DNA of 64,000 bases, from NCBI GenBank assembly GCA_902635545.1, contig CACPOL010000005.1, positions 1 to 64,000 on the forward strand, in the 5' to 3' direction. A program made the position numbers and the translations under genes. Of the stretch, positions 8,281-16,930 are shown one piece after another; positions within the stretch are counted from its first letter, which is position 1, and the number at the start of each line of letters is the position of its first letter. Origin of the DNA: an uncultured Pelagibacteraceae bacterium. Its GTDB lineage: Bacteria > Pseudomonadota > Alphaproteobacteria > Pelagibacterales > Pelagibacteraceae. The notes under the pieces were generated by a model, which made no database searches, was not told the origin of the DNA, and worked only from the letters and a program-made list of their open reading frames with translations.

Positions 8281-9550
8281 CTGATTTAAATGGACCCTCT
8301 GTTCCAACACTAATGTAATCTGCTTGCTCTTTTGATAATTTTGTAAGTTTCGCACCAACTTTTTTTAAATGCAACATAGCTACTTTTTCATCTAATTTTT
8401 TTGGTAATACATAAACTTTTTTTTCATAATTTTTATAATTATTCCAAAGTTCTATTTGAGCCATTACTTGATTTGTAAATGATGCACTCATTACAAAACT
8501 TGGGTGACCTGTTGCACATCCCAAATTAACTAATCTTCCTTCTGCCAATAAAACAATTCTCTTTCCACCAGGTAATTCAATTTCATGAACTTGAGGTTTT
8601 ATTTCTGTCCATTTATAATTTTTTAATGCATCAACTTGAATTTCATTATCAAAATGACCTATATTACATAAAATTGCTCTGTCTTTCATGTTTCTCATGT
8701 GATCAGCTGTTACAATATCTTTGTTACCAGTTGCTGTTACTACAATATCTGCTTTATTTATTATTTCATCCATCAAAACAACTTCATAACCCTCCATTGC
8801 TGCTTGAAGAGCACAAATAGGATCTGCTTCGGTTATCAAAACTCTAGCTCCACTTTGTCTTAGAGAAGCTGCACTTCCTTTTCCAACATCTCCAAATCCA
8901 GCAACAACAGCAACCTTGCCAGACATCATGACATCTGTTGCTCTTCTAATTCCGTCAACAAGACTTTCTCTACAACCATAGAGATTATCAAATTTTGATT
9001 TCGTTACAGAATCATTTACATTAATTGCTGGGATCATTAGAGTTTTGTCTTTTTCCATTTTGTTTAACGCTTTAATACCAGTTGTAGTTTCTTCTGAAAC
9101 TCCTTTTACATCTTTTAATAAATCTTTAAAATCTTTATGCATTATGGCTGTTAGGTCTCCACCATCATCTAACAACATATTTGGTTTCCAATCTTTTTTA
9201 CCGACAATAGTTTGTTTGATACACCATATGTACTCCTCCTCAGTTTCTCCTTTCCAAGCAAATACAGGAACTCCAGCTTTTGCGATAGCAGCAGCTGCAT
9301 GATCTTGAGTTGAAAAAATATTACACGAGGACCATCTTACCTCAGCACCAAGAGTGATAAGTGTTTCAATTAAAACTGCTGTTTGTATTGTCATATGTAA
9401 ACATCCAATAATTTTTGCTCCTTTTAAAGGTTTACTTTTTGAAAATTCTTCTCTTAGAGCCATTAATCCAGGCATTTCACTTTCGGCTAGTGAAATTTCT
9501 TTTCTACCAAAGGCTGCTTCTGAAATATTTTTGACTTTATAATCTTCCAT
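8264..9550 (-). CDS. ahcY: S-adenosyl-L-homocysteine hydrolase
   Basis: Hydrolyses S-adenosylhomocysteine to homocysteine and adenosine in the activated-methyl cycle. The 428-aa sequence has the family blocks [29 protein letters not shown], the Rossmann motif [10 protein letters not shown] binding NAD, and the C-terminal SDAYRY tail. ATG at 9550 follows a 43-nt gap after the ChvG stop, too short for a SAM-type riboswitch plus promoter. A candidate promoter sits in that gap with its -10 only 7 nt from the ATG. Codon use is less A/T-extreme than in neighbours, as expected for a highly expressed gene. The 3' end overlaps tsaE. Confidence 0.97.
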   Translation of the reverse strand: MEDYKVKNISEAAFGRKEISLAESEMPGLMALREEFSKSKPLKGAKIIGCLHMTIQTAVLIETLITLGAEVRWSSCNIFSTQDHAAAAIAKAGVPVFAWKGETEEEYIWCIKQTIVGKKDWKPNMLLDDGGDLTAIMHKDFKDLLKDVKGVSEETTTGIKALNKMEKDKTLMIPAINVNDSVTKSKFDNLYGCRESLVDGIRRATDVMMSGKVAVVAGFGDVGKGSAASLRQSGARVLITEADPICALQAAMEGYEVVLMDEIINKADIVVTATGNKDIVTADHMRNMKDRAILCNIGHFDNEIQVDALKNYKWTEIKPQVHEIELPGGKRIVLLAEGRLVNLGCATGHPSFVMSASFTNQVMAQIELWNNYKNYEKKVYVLPKKLDEKVAMLHLKKVGAKLTKLSKEQADYISVGTEGPFKSDAYRY

Positions 9551-9557
9551 GGGAGAT

Positions 9558-9586
9558 TTTCTAACAATAAAGGTTTAATTAATCAA
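9558..9586 (-). promoter_or_regulatory. Candidate sigma-70 promoter of ahcY
   Basis: On the minus strand TTGATT (9581-9586) and TAGAAA (9558-9563) are separated by exactly 17 nt inside the 43-nt chvG-ahcY gap. The -10 box ends 7 nt before the ahcY ATG, so a transcript would have almost no leader. No clear Shine-Dalgarno is present. The call rests on spacing and partial consensus only, and such matches arise easily in AT-rich DNA. Confidence 0.35.
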
Positions 9587-9593
9587 CTTAAGT

Positions 9594-11132
9594 TTAAATC
9601 TTGGGAAAAATTATTTCAATATTTGCTCCTCTTTGATTGATATTATTTGACGCTGTAATAGTTGCGCTGTGAAGATCCACAAGGTTTTTTACAATATTTA
9701 AGCCTAATCCTGAATGTTCGCCAAATTTATCAGGTCTATTACTGTAAAATCTGTCAAAAATTTTTTTTGTTTCCTTTTCTTTAAAACCTTTACCTTCGTC
9801 AATTACTTTAAGGGATATTGTATTGTCGCTATTTTTAAAAATAGAAACTATAATAGTTTTATTATCCTCACTAAAAGAAATTGAATTATCTAGCAAATTT
9901 GCAATTATTTGTTCTATTCTATTTTCAATGCCAAAAATAAAATAATCAAAATTTTTATCCTTTTTTTCAAATAAAATATTTATTCCTCTTTTTACTTTAT
10001 AAATATTGTTAAAATCATCTACAACTGATTTTATAATTGTTTCTAAATTAATTTTTTTCTTTTTTTCTTTACTTAAGGCAACTTCATCTTTTAACATTTG
10101 AGAATAATCAGTTATTAGTCTTTCTATTCTCTCTACATCATGGCTTAGTATATCTACTAATTTATTTCTTTGTGAAGAGTCTTCTGTCTCACTTAAAATT
10201 TCTGATGCACTTTTCAATGATGCTAATGGATTTCTAATTTCATGAACTAAATCTGTTGAAAAATTTTCTGCGTTTGAAATTCTTTTTTGAAGTTCATTTG
10301 TCATATCATCTAAAGATTTTGACAAAAGTCCTAATTCATCGTTTCTATTTTTTAATCTTTCAATATTAGTTTTTTTTCTACTTTTTTCTTTAATCATATT
10401 TGTGTATAAAACTAAATTCTGAATAGGTTTTAAAAAATATCTATTCAATACAAATGAAAATATAAAAATAACAATAGCAACAAAAATTGCTGTCCTAATA
10501 ATAAAACTTCTTCTTTCATCAATTGCAGATTTTATGTCATTTGCATTTTCTGTAATTGCTAAAAATCCAATATTCCTACCCTCGAATGAGACATTTTTAA
10601 TTGTAATTAATAAAAATTGATTATAATTTTCCTCAGTAAAAGTATAAGGCTTTCCATAATCTTTAGAAGATACATAAGTAGTAATTATTTCTTTAAGTGG
10701 AACTGTTGTTGGTTGTGTTGTATTTTTTTTTTGTAAAGCTTTAGGTTTTTTTTCTTTATCAATAATTTCTGACTCAACTACATTTAATCTCTGTGAAAAA
10801 GATCTTGGGTCTAAGTCTAAAGTATCAGTATCGCCTACTAATTTAAACTCATTATTAAATAAAATTACTCTATCCAAGTTTTGAAATAAAAACCTTGTTG
10901 AAAATAAAAATTTTCTAATATCATCATTTTCAAACTTTATTTTTAATCTTTTAATATGTTCAGTTGTATTATCTATAATCTTGATATGATTAGCAGTTTT
11001 TTTTTGGATTAAATTAGGCTGAACACCTTTTAAATAAATCAATGTAAATAAACCAATAATTGTAAAAAAAATTAGATTTATTAATAAAAATTTTTTTAAA
11101 ATAGATAAATTTTTTAAAAGTTTATTTATCAT
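9594..11132 (-). CDS. chvG: ChvG-type sensor histidine kinase
   Basis: The 512-aa membrane kinase has TM1 at about residues 14-34, a periplasmic sensor region of roughly 175 aa, TM2 at about 212-230, HAMP, then HisKA with the phospho-accepting His in LVHEIRNPLASLKSA, and HATPase boxes NLLDNSISFS, DEGKGF and GLGLNIVKNL. Pairing with a ChvI-like regulator (1-nt overlap) identifies it as ChvG/ExoS-like, the alphaproteobacterial envelope- and acid-stress sensor. Names such as EnvZ may be used in SAR11 annotations. In rhizobia hprK, a PTS EIIA gene and ptsH follow chvG before ahcY; here ahcY follows directly. Confidence 0.88.
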   Translation of the reverse strand: MINKLLKNLSILKKFLLINLIFFTIIGLFTLIYLKGVQPNLIQKKTANHIKIIDNTTEHIKRLKIKFENDDIRKFLFSTRFLFQNLDRVILFNNEFKLVGDTDTLDLDPRSFSQRLNVVESEIIDKEKKPKALQKKNTTQPTTVPLKEIITTYVSSKDYGKPYTFTEENYNQFLLITIKNVSFEGRNIGFLAITENANDIKSAIDERRSFIIRTAIFVAIVIFIFSFVLNRYFLKPIQNLVLYTNMIKEKSRKKTNIERLKNRNDELGLLSKSLDDMTNELQKRISNAENFSTDLVHEIRNPLASLKSASEILSETEDSSQRNKLVDILSHDVERIERLITDYSQMLKDEVALSKEKKKKINLETIIKSVVDDFNNIYKVKRGINILFEKKDKNFDYFIFGIENRIEQIIANLLDNSISFSEDNKTIIVSIFKNSDNTISLKVIDEGKGFKEKETKKIFDRFYSNRPDKFGEHSGLGLNIVKNLVDLHSATITASNNINQRGANIEIIFPKI

Positions 11133-11839
11133 TAACTAACGTTCCATCTATATCCACTTCCATATCTAGTCTCAATAGCTGAAAAATTAGGGTCAATTTT
11201 TTTAAACTTTTTTCTTATTCTCTTAACATGGCTATCAATAGTTCTGTCCTCAATATCTGTATCTTCTCTATAGGCTATATCCATTAACTGTGCCCTTTCT
11301 TTAATTATTCCTGGACGTTTAGCTAATTCTTTTACAATTAAAAATTCTGTTGTTGTTAGTTTGTCGGGTAATTGTTTACCATTCCACTCACATTCTAATT
11401 GAGACGGGTCTAATTTTAGCTTCCCATGCAAAATTATATTTTTTGTATCCTCTAAATTTTGACTCGCATCTTTTTTTCTCAATTGTACTCTTATTCGTTC
11501 AATTAAAACTTTTATAGAAAAACCTCCAGATTTTTTTACAAAATCATCTGCTCCAAGCTTTAGTCCCAATAACTCATCAATTTCGTCATCTTTTGAAGTT
11601 AAAAAAATTACTGGTAATGAAGTTTTTTTTCTTAATTTTTTCAAAAGCTCCTCTCCGTCCATTTTTGGCATTTTTATATCTATAATTGCAAGATCAGGGG
11701 GAGATCTTGTTAAGCCTATTAAGGCACTTTCACCATCTATATAAGTTTGAACTTTAAAGCCCTCTTTTTCAAGTGCTATACTTATACTTGTAAGTATATT
11801 TCTATCATCGTCAATTAATGCGATTGTTTGTGTTAGCAT
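11132..11839 (-). CDS. chvI: ChvI-type OmpR-family response regulator
   Basis: The 235-aa regulator has a receiver domain (IALIDDDRNILTSIS, phospho-Asp in AIIDIKMPKMDG, TSKDDEIDELLGLKLGADDF, a ChvI-characteristic stretch) and a C-terminal winged helix (RTIDSHVKRIRKKF, TRYGSGYRW). It would bind DNA after phosphorylation by ChvG. It is the first gene of the pair, with its stop overlapping the chvG ATG by 1 nt. In the receiver the conserved Lys-Pro is changed: ADDFVKKSGGF rather than ADDF-x-x-KPF, with Lys kept and Pro lost. Confidence 0.92.
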   Translation of the reverse strand: MLTQTIALIDDDRNILTSISIALEKEGFKVQTYIDGESALIGLTRSPPDLAIIDIKMPKMDGEELLKKLRKKTSLPVIFLTSKDDEIDELLGLKLGADDFVKKSGGFSIKVLIERIRVQLRKKDASQNLEDTKNIILHGKLKLDPSQLECEWNGKQLPDKLTTTEFLIVKELAKRPGIIKERAQLMDIAYREDTDIEDRTIDSHVKRIRKKFKKIDPNFSAIETRYGSGYRWNVS

Positions 11840-11850
11840 ATAGTACTTTA

Positions 11851-11879
11851 AAAATACTAAATTGTTCTAAATTGGGCAA
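11851..11879 (-). promoter_or_regulatory. Candidate sigma-70 promoter of chvI-chvG
   Basis: Minus strand TTGCCC (11874-11879), 17-nt spacer, TATTTT (11851-11856), followed 11 nt later by the chvI ATG. It lies in the 50-nt gap after polA. The hexamers match the -35/-10 consensus at about 4/6 and 5/6 positions. Confidence 0.4.
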
Positions 11880-11889
11880 TCCAAATTTC

Positions 11890-14664
11890 TTAATGAAGAA
11901 TACCCCAATTATCCCCTGTATTAATATCAATTGTCAACGGTATAGAAAATGAGTGTAAATCGCTTTTAACTACACTAGCCATCTCTTCTTTAATGATTTT
12001 GACAGTTTTTTTTACCTCATTTTTAGGCACCTCAAAAATTAGTTCGTCGTGGATTTGAAGAAGTATTTTAATTTTATCATTTTTTAACTCCTTAAGTCTC
12101 TTATCTAACCTAATCATTGCCAGCCTCATTATCTCTGAAGCAGAACCTTGAATAGGAGCATTTATAGCAGCTCTTTCTTGAAAATTTCGTACATTAAAAT
12201 TCTTATCATTTATGGAGTTAAAATAAGAGCGCCTTCCAAAAATATTATTTACATAACCGCTTCTTCTACAAAATTTTATTGTATCTTCCATATAAATTTT
12301 AATCTCTGGAAACTTGTTAAAATATGCATTTAAAAATTCAGCAGCCTCATGATTAGAAACATTGATTTGCTTGGCTAGCCCATATTGAGATATTCCATAA
12401 ATAATACCAAAATTTATAGCTTTAGCTTTTCTACGCATATCTTGATTTACTTTTTTGATGTCAATGTTAAATACCTGGCTTGCTGTTAAAGAGTGAATAT
12501 CTTCGTTATTTTTAAACGCTTTTTTTAATTCTTTAACATTAGCAAGATCAGCTAAAATTCTCATTTCTATTTGATTATAATCAGCTGAAATTAATTCAAA
12601 TCCTTTTTCAGCTATAAATGCTTTTCTAATGTCTTTTCCATCTTCACTTTTAATTGGAATATTTTGTAAATTTGGATCGCTTGAAGCAAGTCTACCAGTA
12701 TTAGTAGCTGCTAACAAAAAAGAGGTGTGAACTCTTTTGGTATTTGGATTAATGTGTTCTTGTAAAGAGTCAGTATAAGTGTTTTTAAGTTTTGAAACTT
12801 GACGCCAATCTAAAACTAATTGAGGAAACTTATGACCCTTAAAAGCTAAATCCTCTAAAACACTTGCGCTAGTTGCAAAACTTCCCTTTTTAGTTTTTTT
12901 TAGCACTGCTATTTTTAAATCATTATAGATAATTTCACCTAACTGTTTTGGTGATCCTATATTGAATTCTTTTTTTGAAATATTAAAAATATCTTTTTCG
13001 AGCTTTTTTATTTTTTTTTCAAACTTTTCAGATAATATCTTTAAAAACTTTTTATCAATTTTAATACCTTCAATTTCCATATTTGCTAAAATTTTTATTA
13101 AAGGTTTTTCAAAGGTTTCATATAGATTTGTTAATTTTTCTACTTTAAGACTTTTATTGAAAATTTTATACAACCTAAAAGTAATATCAGCATCTTCTGC
13201 CGCGTACTCCATAGCTTTGTTGATTTCAACTTCACTAAAATTTATTTCTTTTTTCCCGGTCCCCACTATTTCTTTATAAGAAATTGTTTTATGCCCTAAA
13301 TGAATTTCAGATAAAGTATCCATATTATGTCGATTTTTACCCGCACTTAAAACGTAAGACATAAGCATTGTATCCTCAATACTATTCATTTCAATTCCAT
13401 GTTTAAGTAAAACAATAAAATCAAATTTTATATTTTGACCAATTTTTTTAATACTCCTATCTCTAAGAATAGGTTTTAGCTTTTTTAAAACATCCTCTTT
13501 TTTAAGAGACTTTCCTGATTTATGCCCAACCGGAATATAACAAGCTTTTCCAATTTTGGTGCAAAGAGAAATTCCAACCAAATTAGCTTGGTGTGGATCT
13601 AGAGAACTCGTCTCAGTATCAATTGCAAGCTCTCCTTTTTCCTCGGCTTCTTTAATCCATTCATCAATTTGATCAACATTAGTTATTAGAGAATAATTTT
13701 TCTTGTCTATTGGTTGATGACTTTTTTCTGTGGCATGATCATTGTTAGAAGATTTAAACTTTATTTCACCGTAGACAGAAATTGCAGAACTTAATAGACG
13801 ATTAAATTCCATATCTCTTAAAAACTTATATAATTTTTCTTTGTTAATTTCTTTGAGTTTTAATTCATCTAAAGATTTTTCTAAAGGCACATCTTTTTTT
13901 AGAGTTACTAACTTCTTGCTTAAAATTGCTTTATCTTTATTTTCAATTAGACTTTCTCTTCTTTTGTTTTGTTTTATTTCATGAGCACTTTCTAATAGAT
14001 TTTCTAAATTTTTATATTTGTTAATTAACTCCGCAGCTGTTTTTACTCCAATTCCAGGTACACCTGGAACATTATCACTACTATCACCGGCTAAAGCCTG
14101 TACATCTATTACCTTATTAGAATCTACACCAAATTTTTTTTTTATATCTTCGGAAGAAATAAATTTGTTTTTTATTGGATCAAATAATCTCACATTCTTT
14201 TTATACAACTGCATTAAATCTTTATCTGAAGAAACAATTGTAACATCACTACCCTTTTCTAAGATTTTTTCTGTGTACGTTGCTATTAAATCATCTGCTT
14301 CATAATTTATCATTTCAATTGATGGTAAATTAAAAGCTAAAACTGATTTTCTAATATATTCAAATTGAGGCGCTAAATCATCGGGAGCCTCTGCTCGATT
14401 AGCCTTGTAATCAGAATAAATATCATTTCTGAAAGTTTTTCTTGCAGAGTCAAATATTACAGCAAAATGAGTTGGTTTTTTTAAATTTTCATTAGATTTA
14501 GAGTCCTCTAAGAGCTTAAAAAGCATGCTACAAAATCCACTTACAGCACCAGTAGGAAGGCCATCACTTTTTCTAGATAAGGGCGGCAAGGCATAATAAG
14601 CTCTAAAAATATATCCAGAGCCATCTATCAAATAAAAATTATCTTTTTTTTTTATTTTATCCAT
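11890..14664 (-). CDS. polA: DNA polymerase I
   Basis: Repair and Okazaki-fragment polymerase of 924 aa with all three domains: N-terminal 5'-3' flap nuclease (residues ~1-300; YKANRAEAPDDL, ALAGDSSDNVPGVPGIGVKTA), 3'-5' proofreading exonuclease (~325-510; AIDTETSSLDPH keeps the metal-binding Asp and Glu), and the polymerase domain (motif A SADYNQIEMRILADL, motif B RRKAKAINFGIIYG, motif C LQIHDELIFEVP). Proofreading residues are intact, unlike in Taq-type Pol I. It is convergent or co-oriented with its neighbours and shares a 50-nt divergent promoter region with the ABC ATPase gene. Confidence 0.97.
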   Translation of the reverse strand: MDKIKKKDNFYLIDGSGYIFRAYYALPPLSRKSDGLPTGAVSGFCSMLFKLLEDSKSNENLKKPTHFAVIFDSARKTFRNDIYSDYKANRAEAPDDLAPQFEYIRKSVLAFNLPSIEMINYEADDLIATYTEKILEKGSDVTIVSSDKDLMQLYKKNVRLFDPIKNKFISSEDIKKKFGVDSNKVIDVQALAGDSSDNVPGVPGIGVKTAAELINKYKNLENLLESAHEIKQNKRRESLIENKDKAILSKKLVTLKKDVPLEKSLDELKLKEINKEKLYKFLRDMEFNRLLSSAISVYGEIKFKSSNNDHATEKSHQPIDKKNYSLITNVDQIDEWIKEAEEKGELAIDTETSSLDPHQANLVGISLCTKIGKACYIPVGHKSGKSLKKEDVLKKLKPILRDRSIKKIGQNIKFDFIVLLKHGIEMNSIEDTMLMSYVLSAGKNRHNMDTLSEIHLGHKTISYKEIVGTGKKEINFSEVEINKAMEYAAEDADITFRLYKIFNKSLKVEKLTNLYETFEKPLIKILANMEIEGIKIDKKFLKILSEKFEKKIKKLEKDIFNISKKEFNIGSPKQLGEIIYNDLKIAVLKKTKKGSFATSASVLEDLAFKGHKFPQLVLDWRQVSKLKNTYTDSLQEHINPNTKRVHTSFLLAATNTGRLASSDPNLQNIPIKSEDGKDIRKAFIAEKGFELISADYNQIEMRILADLANVKELKKAFKNNEDIHSLTASQVFNIDIKKVNQDMRRKAKAINFGIIYGISQYGLAKQINVSNHEAAEFLNAYFNKFPEIKIYMEDTIKFCRRSGYVNNIFGRRSYFNSINDKNFNVRNFQERAAINAPIQGSASEIMRLAMIRLDKRLKELKNDKIKILLQIHDELIFEVPKNEVKKTVKIIKEEMASVVKSDLHSFSIPLTIDINTGDNWGILH

Positions 14665-14714
14665 TTAAATAATGTTATCTTAATTATTAAAATATTGTAA
14701 ACGTATTCAATTTT

Positions 14715-15641
14715 ATGAATAAAAAAAACATTCTATCCGTTAAAAACTTAGAAAAAATTTATACAACTAAAGAAAGTAATACTCATGCTTTAAATAATTT
14801 AAACTTAGACGTGAAAGAAGGAGAAATATTTGGTTTGTTGGGGCCAAATGGGGCTGGCAAAACAACATTTATAAATATATTAGGTGGAACCGTTATTAAA
14901 ACTTCTGGGACCGTTAATGTTTGGGGCTTCAACCTTGATAAAAATCCAAGACAAGTAAGAGCATCAATTGGTATTGTTCCTCAGGAAGTTAATTTAGATC
15001 CTTTTTTTAGCCCAAAAAAACTTTTAGAACTTCAAGCAGGTTTGTATGGAATACCAAAAAAAGATCGAATTACTGATACAATATTAAAACTAGTATCCTT
15101 AGATCATAAAGCAAATAGTTATGCCAGAAGTTTGTCAGGCGGAATGAAAAGAAGACTTTTGGTAGCTAAAGCACTTGTTCATCAACCACCAATAGTTTTT
15201 CTTGATGAGCCAACAGCAGGTGTAGATGTTGAGTTGAGAAAAAAATTATGGGAAAATGTTAAACTGCTTAATAATAGAGGTGTCACTATTATTCTTACAA
15301 CTCATTATATAGAAGAGGCTGAAAAAATGTGTGATCGAGTTGGGATTCTTAATAAAGGAAATTTGATTGCTCTTGATACAACAAAAAATCTATTAGAAAA
15401 AATTCAAACAAAAAAAGTTAAAATTAAAACTGATAAAAATATTGAAATAGTTGATAATGAATTAAGTTCGTTAAAATTAATTTCAAAATCAGAAAATTCT
15501 ATAAATATATCTTACGAAAAAAGTAAAATAAGTATGGAACAATTGATTCAATTGATTAAAAAAAAAAATGCAATAATCAAAGATATTTCAACTGATGATG
15601 GTGATTTAGAAGATGTTTTCCTTCGTTTAACAAAAAACTAG
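14715..15641 (+). CDS. ABC transporter ATP-binding protein (ABC-2 / DrrA-NodI type), no permease adjacent
   Basis: The 308-aa ATPase has Walker A LLGPNGAGKTTF, the Q-loop IVPQEVNLD, signature SLSGGMKRRLLVAKAL, Walker B VFLDEPTAGVD, and a C-terminal ~80-aa extension typical of ATPases paired with ABC-2 permeases exporting lipids, drugs or polysaccharides. The expected membrane subunit is absent: the next gene, 35 nt downstream, is bioY, which needs either no ATPase or a CbiO/BioM-type one, not this subfamily. The permease must be elsewhere, or the gene has been co-opted. The substrate is unknown. Confidence 0.9.
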   Translation: MNKKNILSVKNLEKIYTTKESNTHALNNLNLDVKEGEIFGLLGPNGAGKTTFINILGGTVIKTSGTVNVWGFNLDKNPRQVRASIGIVPQEVNLDPFFSPKKLLELQAGLYGIPKKDRITDTILKLVSLDHKANSYARSLSGGMKRRLLVAKALVHQPPIVFLDEPTAGVDVELRKKLWENVKLLNNRGVTIILTTHYIEEAEKMCDRVGILNKGNLIALDTTKNLLEKIQTKKVKIKTDKNIEIVDNELSSLKLISKSENSINISYEKSKISMEQLIQLIKKKNAIIKDISTDDGDLEDVFLRLTKN

Positions 15642-15676
15642 CTTATTTAATTAATTAATAGTAAATTAATTGACTT

Positions 15677-16228
15677 ATGGAATCAATAAAAAATAATCTT
15701 ACTTATAAAATAATCAAAATATTTTTAGTAATATTTCTAGGTTCAATTGCATTAACAATATCTGCAAAAATAAAAATACCTTTTTATCCAGTACCAATGA
15801 CAATGCAAACATTTGTAGTTTTATTTCTCGGAATAGCTTTTGGTCCTAAAATTGGTTTAGCCACAGTAGGTTTATATTTAATTGAAGGAATTGCAGGTAT
15901 ACCAGTTTTTTCTAATTCACCAGAGAAAGGTGTAGGCTTAGTTTATTTTACTGGCCCTACGATGGGTTATTTGATTGGTTTTTTAGTAGCTAGTTTTTTA
16001 GCTGGTTATCTAGATTTTGGAAAAAATATTTTTCAAATTTTTATTAAATTAATTTTATCAGTTTCAGTTATATATATATTTGGAGTTTTTTGGCTTGGAA
16101 TTTTAATTGGGTTTGAAAAACCCATTATAGAGTTAGGGGTAAAACCTTTTTTATTAGCTGAATTATTTAAGATTTGTCTTTTAACTTTATTGGCTAAAAA
16201 AATAATTAATTTTAGAAAATTTATTTAG
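15677..16228 (+). CDS. bioY: Biotin transporter BioY (solitary S component)
   Basis: The 183-aa membrane protein has about six helices and the BioY hallmarks IPFYPVPMTMQTFVVLFLG near the N-terminus and LYLIEGIAGIPVF. It takes up biotin. No bioM or bioN gene is adjacent, so it either works alone, as reported for several solitary BioY proteins, or recruits a shared ECF module. The 3' end overlaps convergent regA by 8 nt. Its presence suggests scavenging of dissolved biotin. Confidence 0.93.
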   Translation: MESIKNNLTYKIIKIFLVIFLGSIALTISAKIKIPFYPVPMTMQTFVVLFLGIAFGPKIGLATVGLYLIEGIAGIPVFSNSPEKGVGLVYFTGPTMGYLIGFLVASFLAGYLDFGKNIFQIFIKLILSVSVIYIFGVFWLGILIGFEKPIIELGVKPFLLAELFKICLLTLLAKKIINFRKFI

Positions 16229-16790
16229 GAGATCTTTTAGATAAAATTCTTTGAAGTGTTCTTCTATGCATTTTAAGTCTTCTTGCAGTCTCTGAAACAT
16301 TCCGATTGCACAATTCAAAAACTCGGTGAATATGTTCCCATTTTACTCTATCTGCTGACATAGGATTTTCTGGTGGATCAGCTTTTTTTTGAGGATCAGC
16401 TAATAATGCTTTTTCCACGTCATCTGCATCTGCTGGCTTCGCTAAATAATCAATTGCACCTTCTTTTATAGCTGCAACAGCTGTTGGAATGTTTCCATAT
16501 CCTGTCAACATAACGATTCGACTTTGAGAGTTACTAGACTGAATTTCTTTTACAACCTCAAGTCCATTTCCATCATTTAATCTTAGATCAACGACCGCAA
16601 AACCTGGTTTGCCAGACCTGACTGCTTCAATTCCTCTTTGTACACCTTCAGCTTGAATTACGGAAAAACCTTTCTTTTCCATCGCTCTTGCTAATCTTTC
16701 CCTAAATGGATTATCATCATCGACAATTATTAGGGATTTATTATCAAAATCAGTCAATTTTTTTAAGTTACTGTTAATCATCATAATCAT
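16221..16790 (-). CDS. regA: RegA/PrrA/ActR-type redox response regulator
   Basis: The 189-aa regulator has a receiver domain (LIIVDDDNPFRERLARAM, phospho-Asp in AVVDLRLNDGNGLEVV, MLTGYGNIPTAVAAIKEGA, YLAKPAD), a Pro-rich linker and the Fis-like helix-turn-helix NRNVSETARRLKMHRRTLQRIL characteristic of RegA/PrrA/ActR, global redox regulators of respiration and carbon metabolism. The usual partner kinase gene regB and the senC gene are not adjacent. Start is ambiguous among three nearby Met codons (residues 1, 3 and 4). It is divergent from the polyamine operon across a 140-nt region with dyad symmetry. Confidence 0.93.
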   Translation of the reverse strand: MIMMINSNLKKLTDFDNKSLIIVDDDNPFRERLARAMEKKGFSVIQAEGVQRGIEAVRSGKPGFAVVDLRLNDGNGLEVVKEIQSSNSQSRIVMLTGYGNIPTAVAAIKEGAIDYLAKPADADDVEKALLADPQKKADPPENPMSADRVKWEHIHRVFELCNRNVSETARRLKMHRRTLQRILSKRSPK

Positions 16791-16814
16791 ATATGGTTGT
16801 TATTAACTTTATTT

Positions 16815-16851
16815 CAATACCCATTATTTCCTTTACTTTAAAGGGGTATTG
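16815..16851 (+). promoter_or_regulatory. Irregular hairpin in the speC leader / regA-speC intergenic region
   Basis: CAATACCC (16815-16822) is the exact reverse complement of GGGTATTG (16844-16851). Nested inside, CCTTTA (16830-16835) pairs with TAAAGG (16839-16844). Together they form a long irregular stem, unusual in a spacer that is otherwise nearly pure A/T. As DNA it could be an operator for regA or speC; as RNA it would fold in either transcript. Placement upstream of a terminator-like hairpin favours a role in the speC leader. See the finding. Confidence 0.5.
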
Positions 16852-16873
16852 CCGTATTTGCTTGCTGATATGT

Positions 16874-16904
16874 AAGTTTTTAAAATAATTTAAAAACTTT
16901 TTTT
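16874..16904 (+). terminator. Intrinsic-terminator-like hairpin upstream of speC
   Basis: A perfect 11-bp inverted repeat AAGTTTTTAAA / TTTAAAAACTT with a 4-nt ATAA loop is directly followed by five further T residues on the plus strand. It lies 26 nt before the speC ATG and after an upstream stem, so it is placed as an attenuator rather than an operon-end terminator: the gene to its left, regA, runs the other way. The stem is A/U-rich and so thermodynamically weak. Confidence 0.5.
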
Positions 16905-16930
16905 GTTAAATTTTTTTGGGGGCATATTAA

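Noticed and set aside
8281-8358. N-terminal extension of TsaE as given by the ORF track
   Set aside because: These 26 codons overlap conserved ahcY coding sequence in another frame and do not resemble TsaE; ATG 8280 gives the normal family start.
9551-9593. SAM-responsive riboswitch upstream of ahcY
   Set aside because: ahcY genes often carry SAH or SAM elements, but the gap is only 43 nt, contains no pseudoknot-like complementarity, and appears to hold the promoter.
15642-15676. Dyad-like TTAATTAATTAATAGTAAATTAATT between the ABC ATPase and bioY
   Set aside because: Low-complexity A/T alternation; such near-palindromes are expected by chance here, and no U-tract or GC stem supports a terminator.
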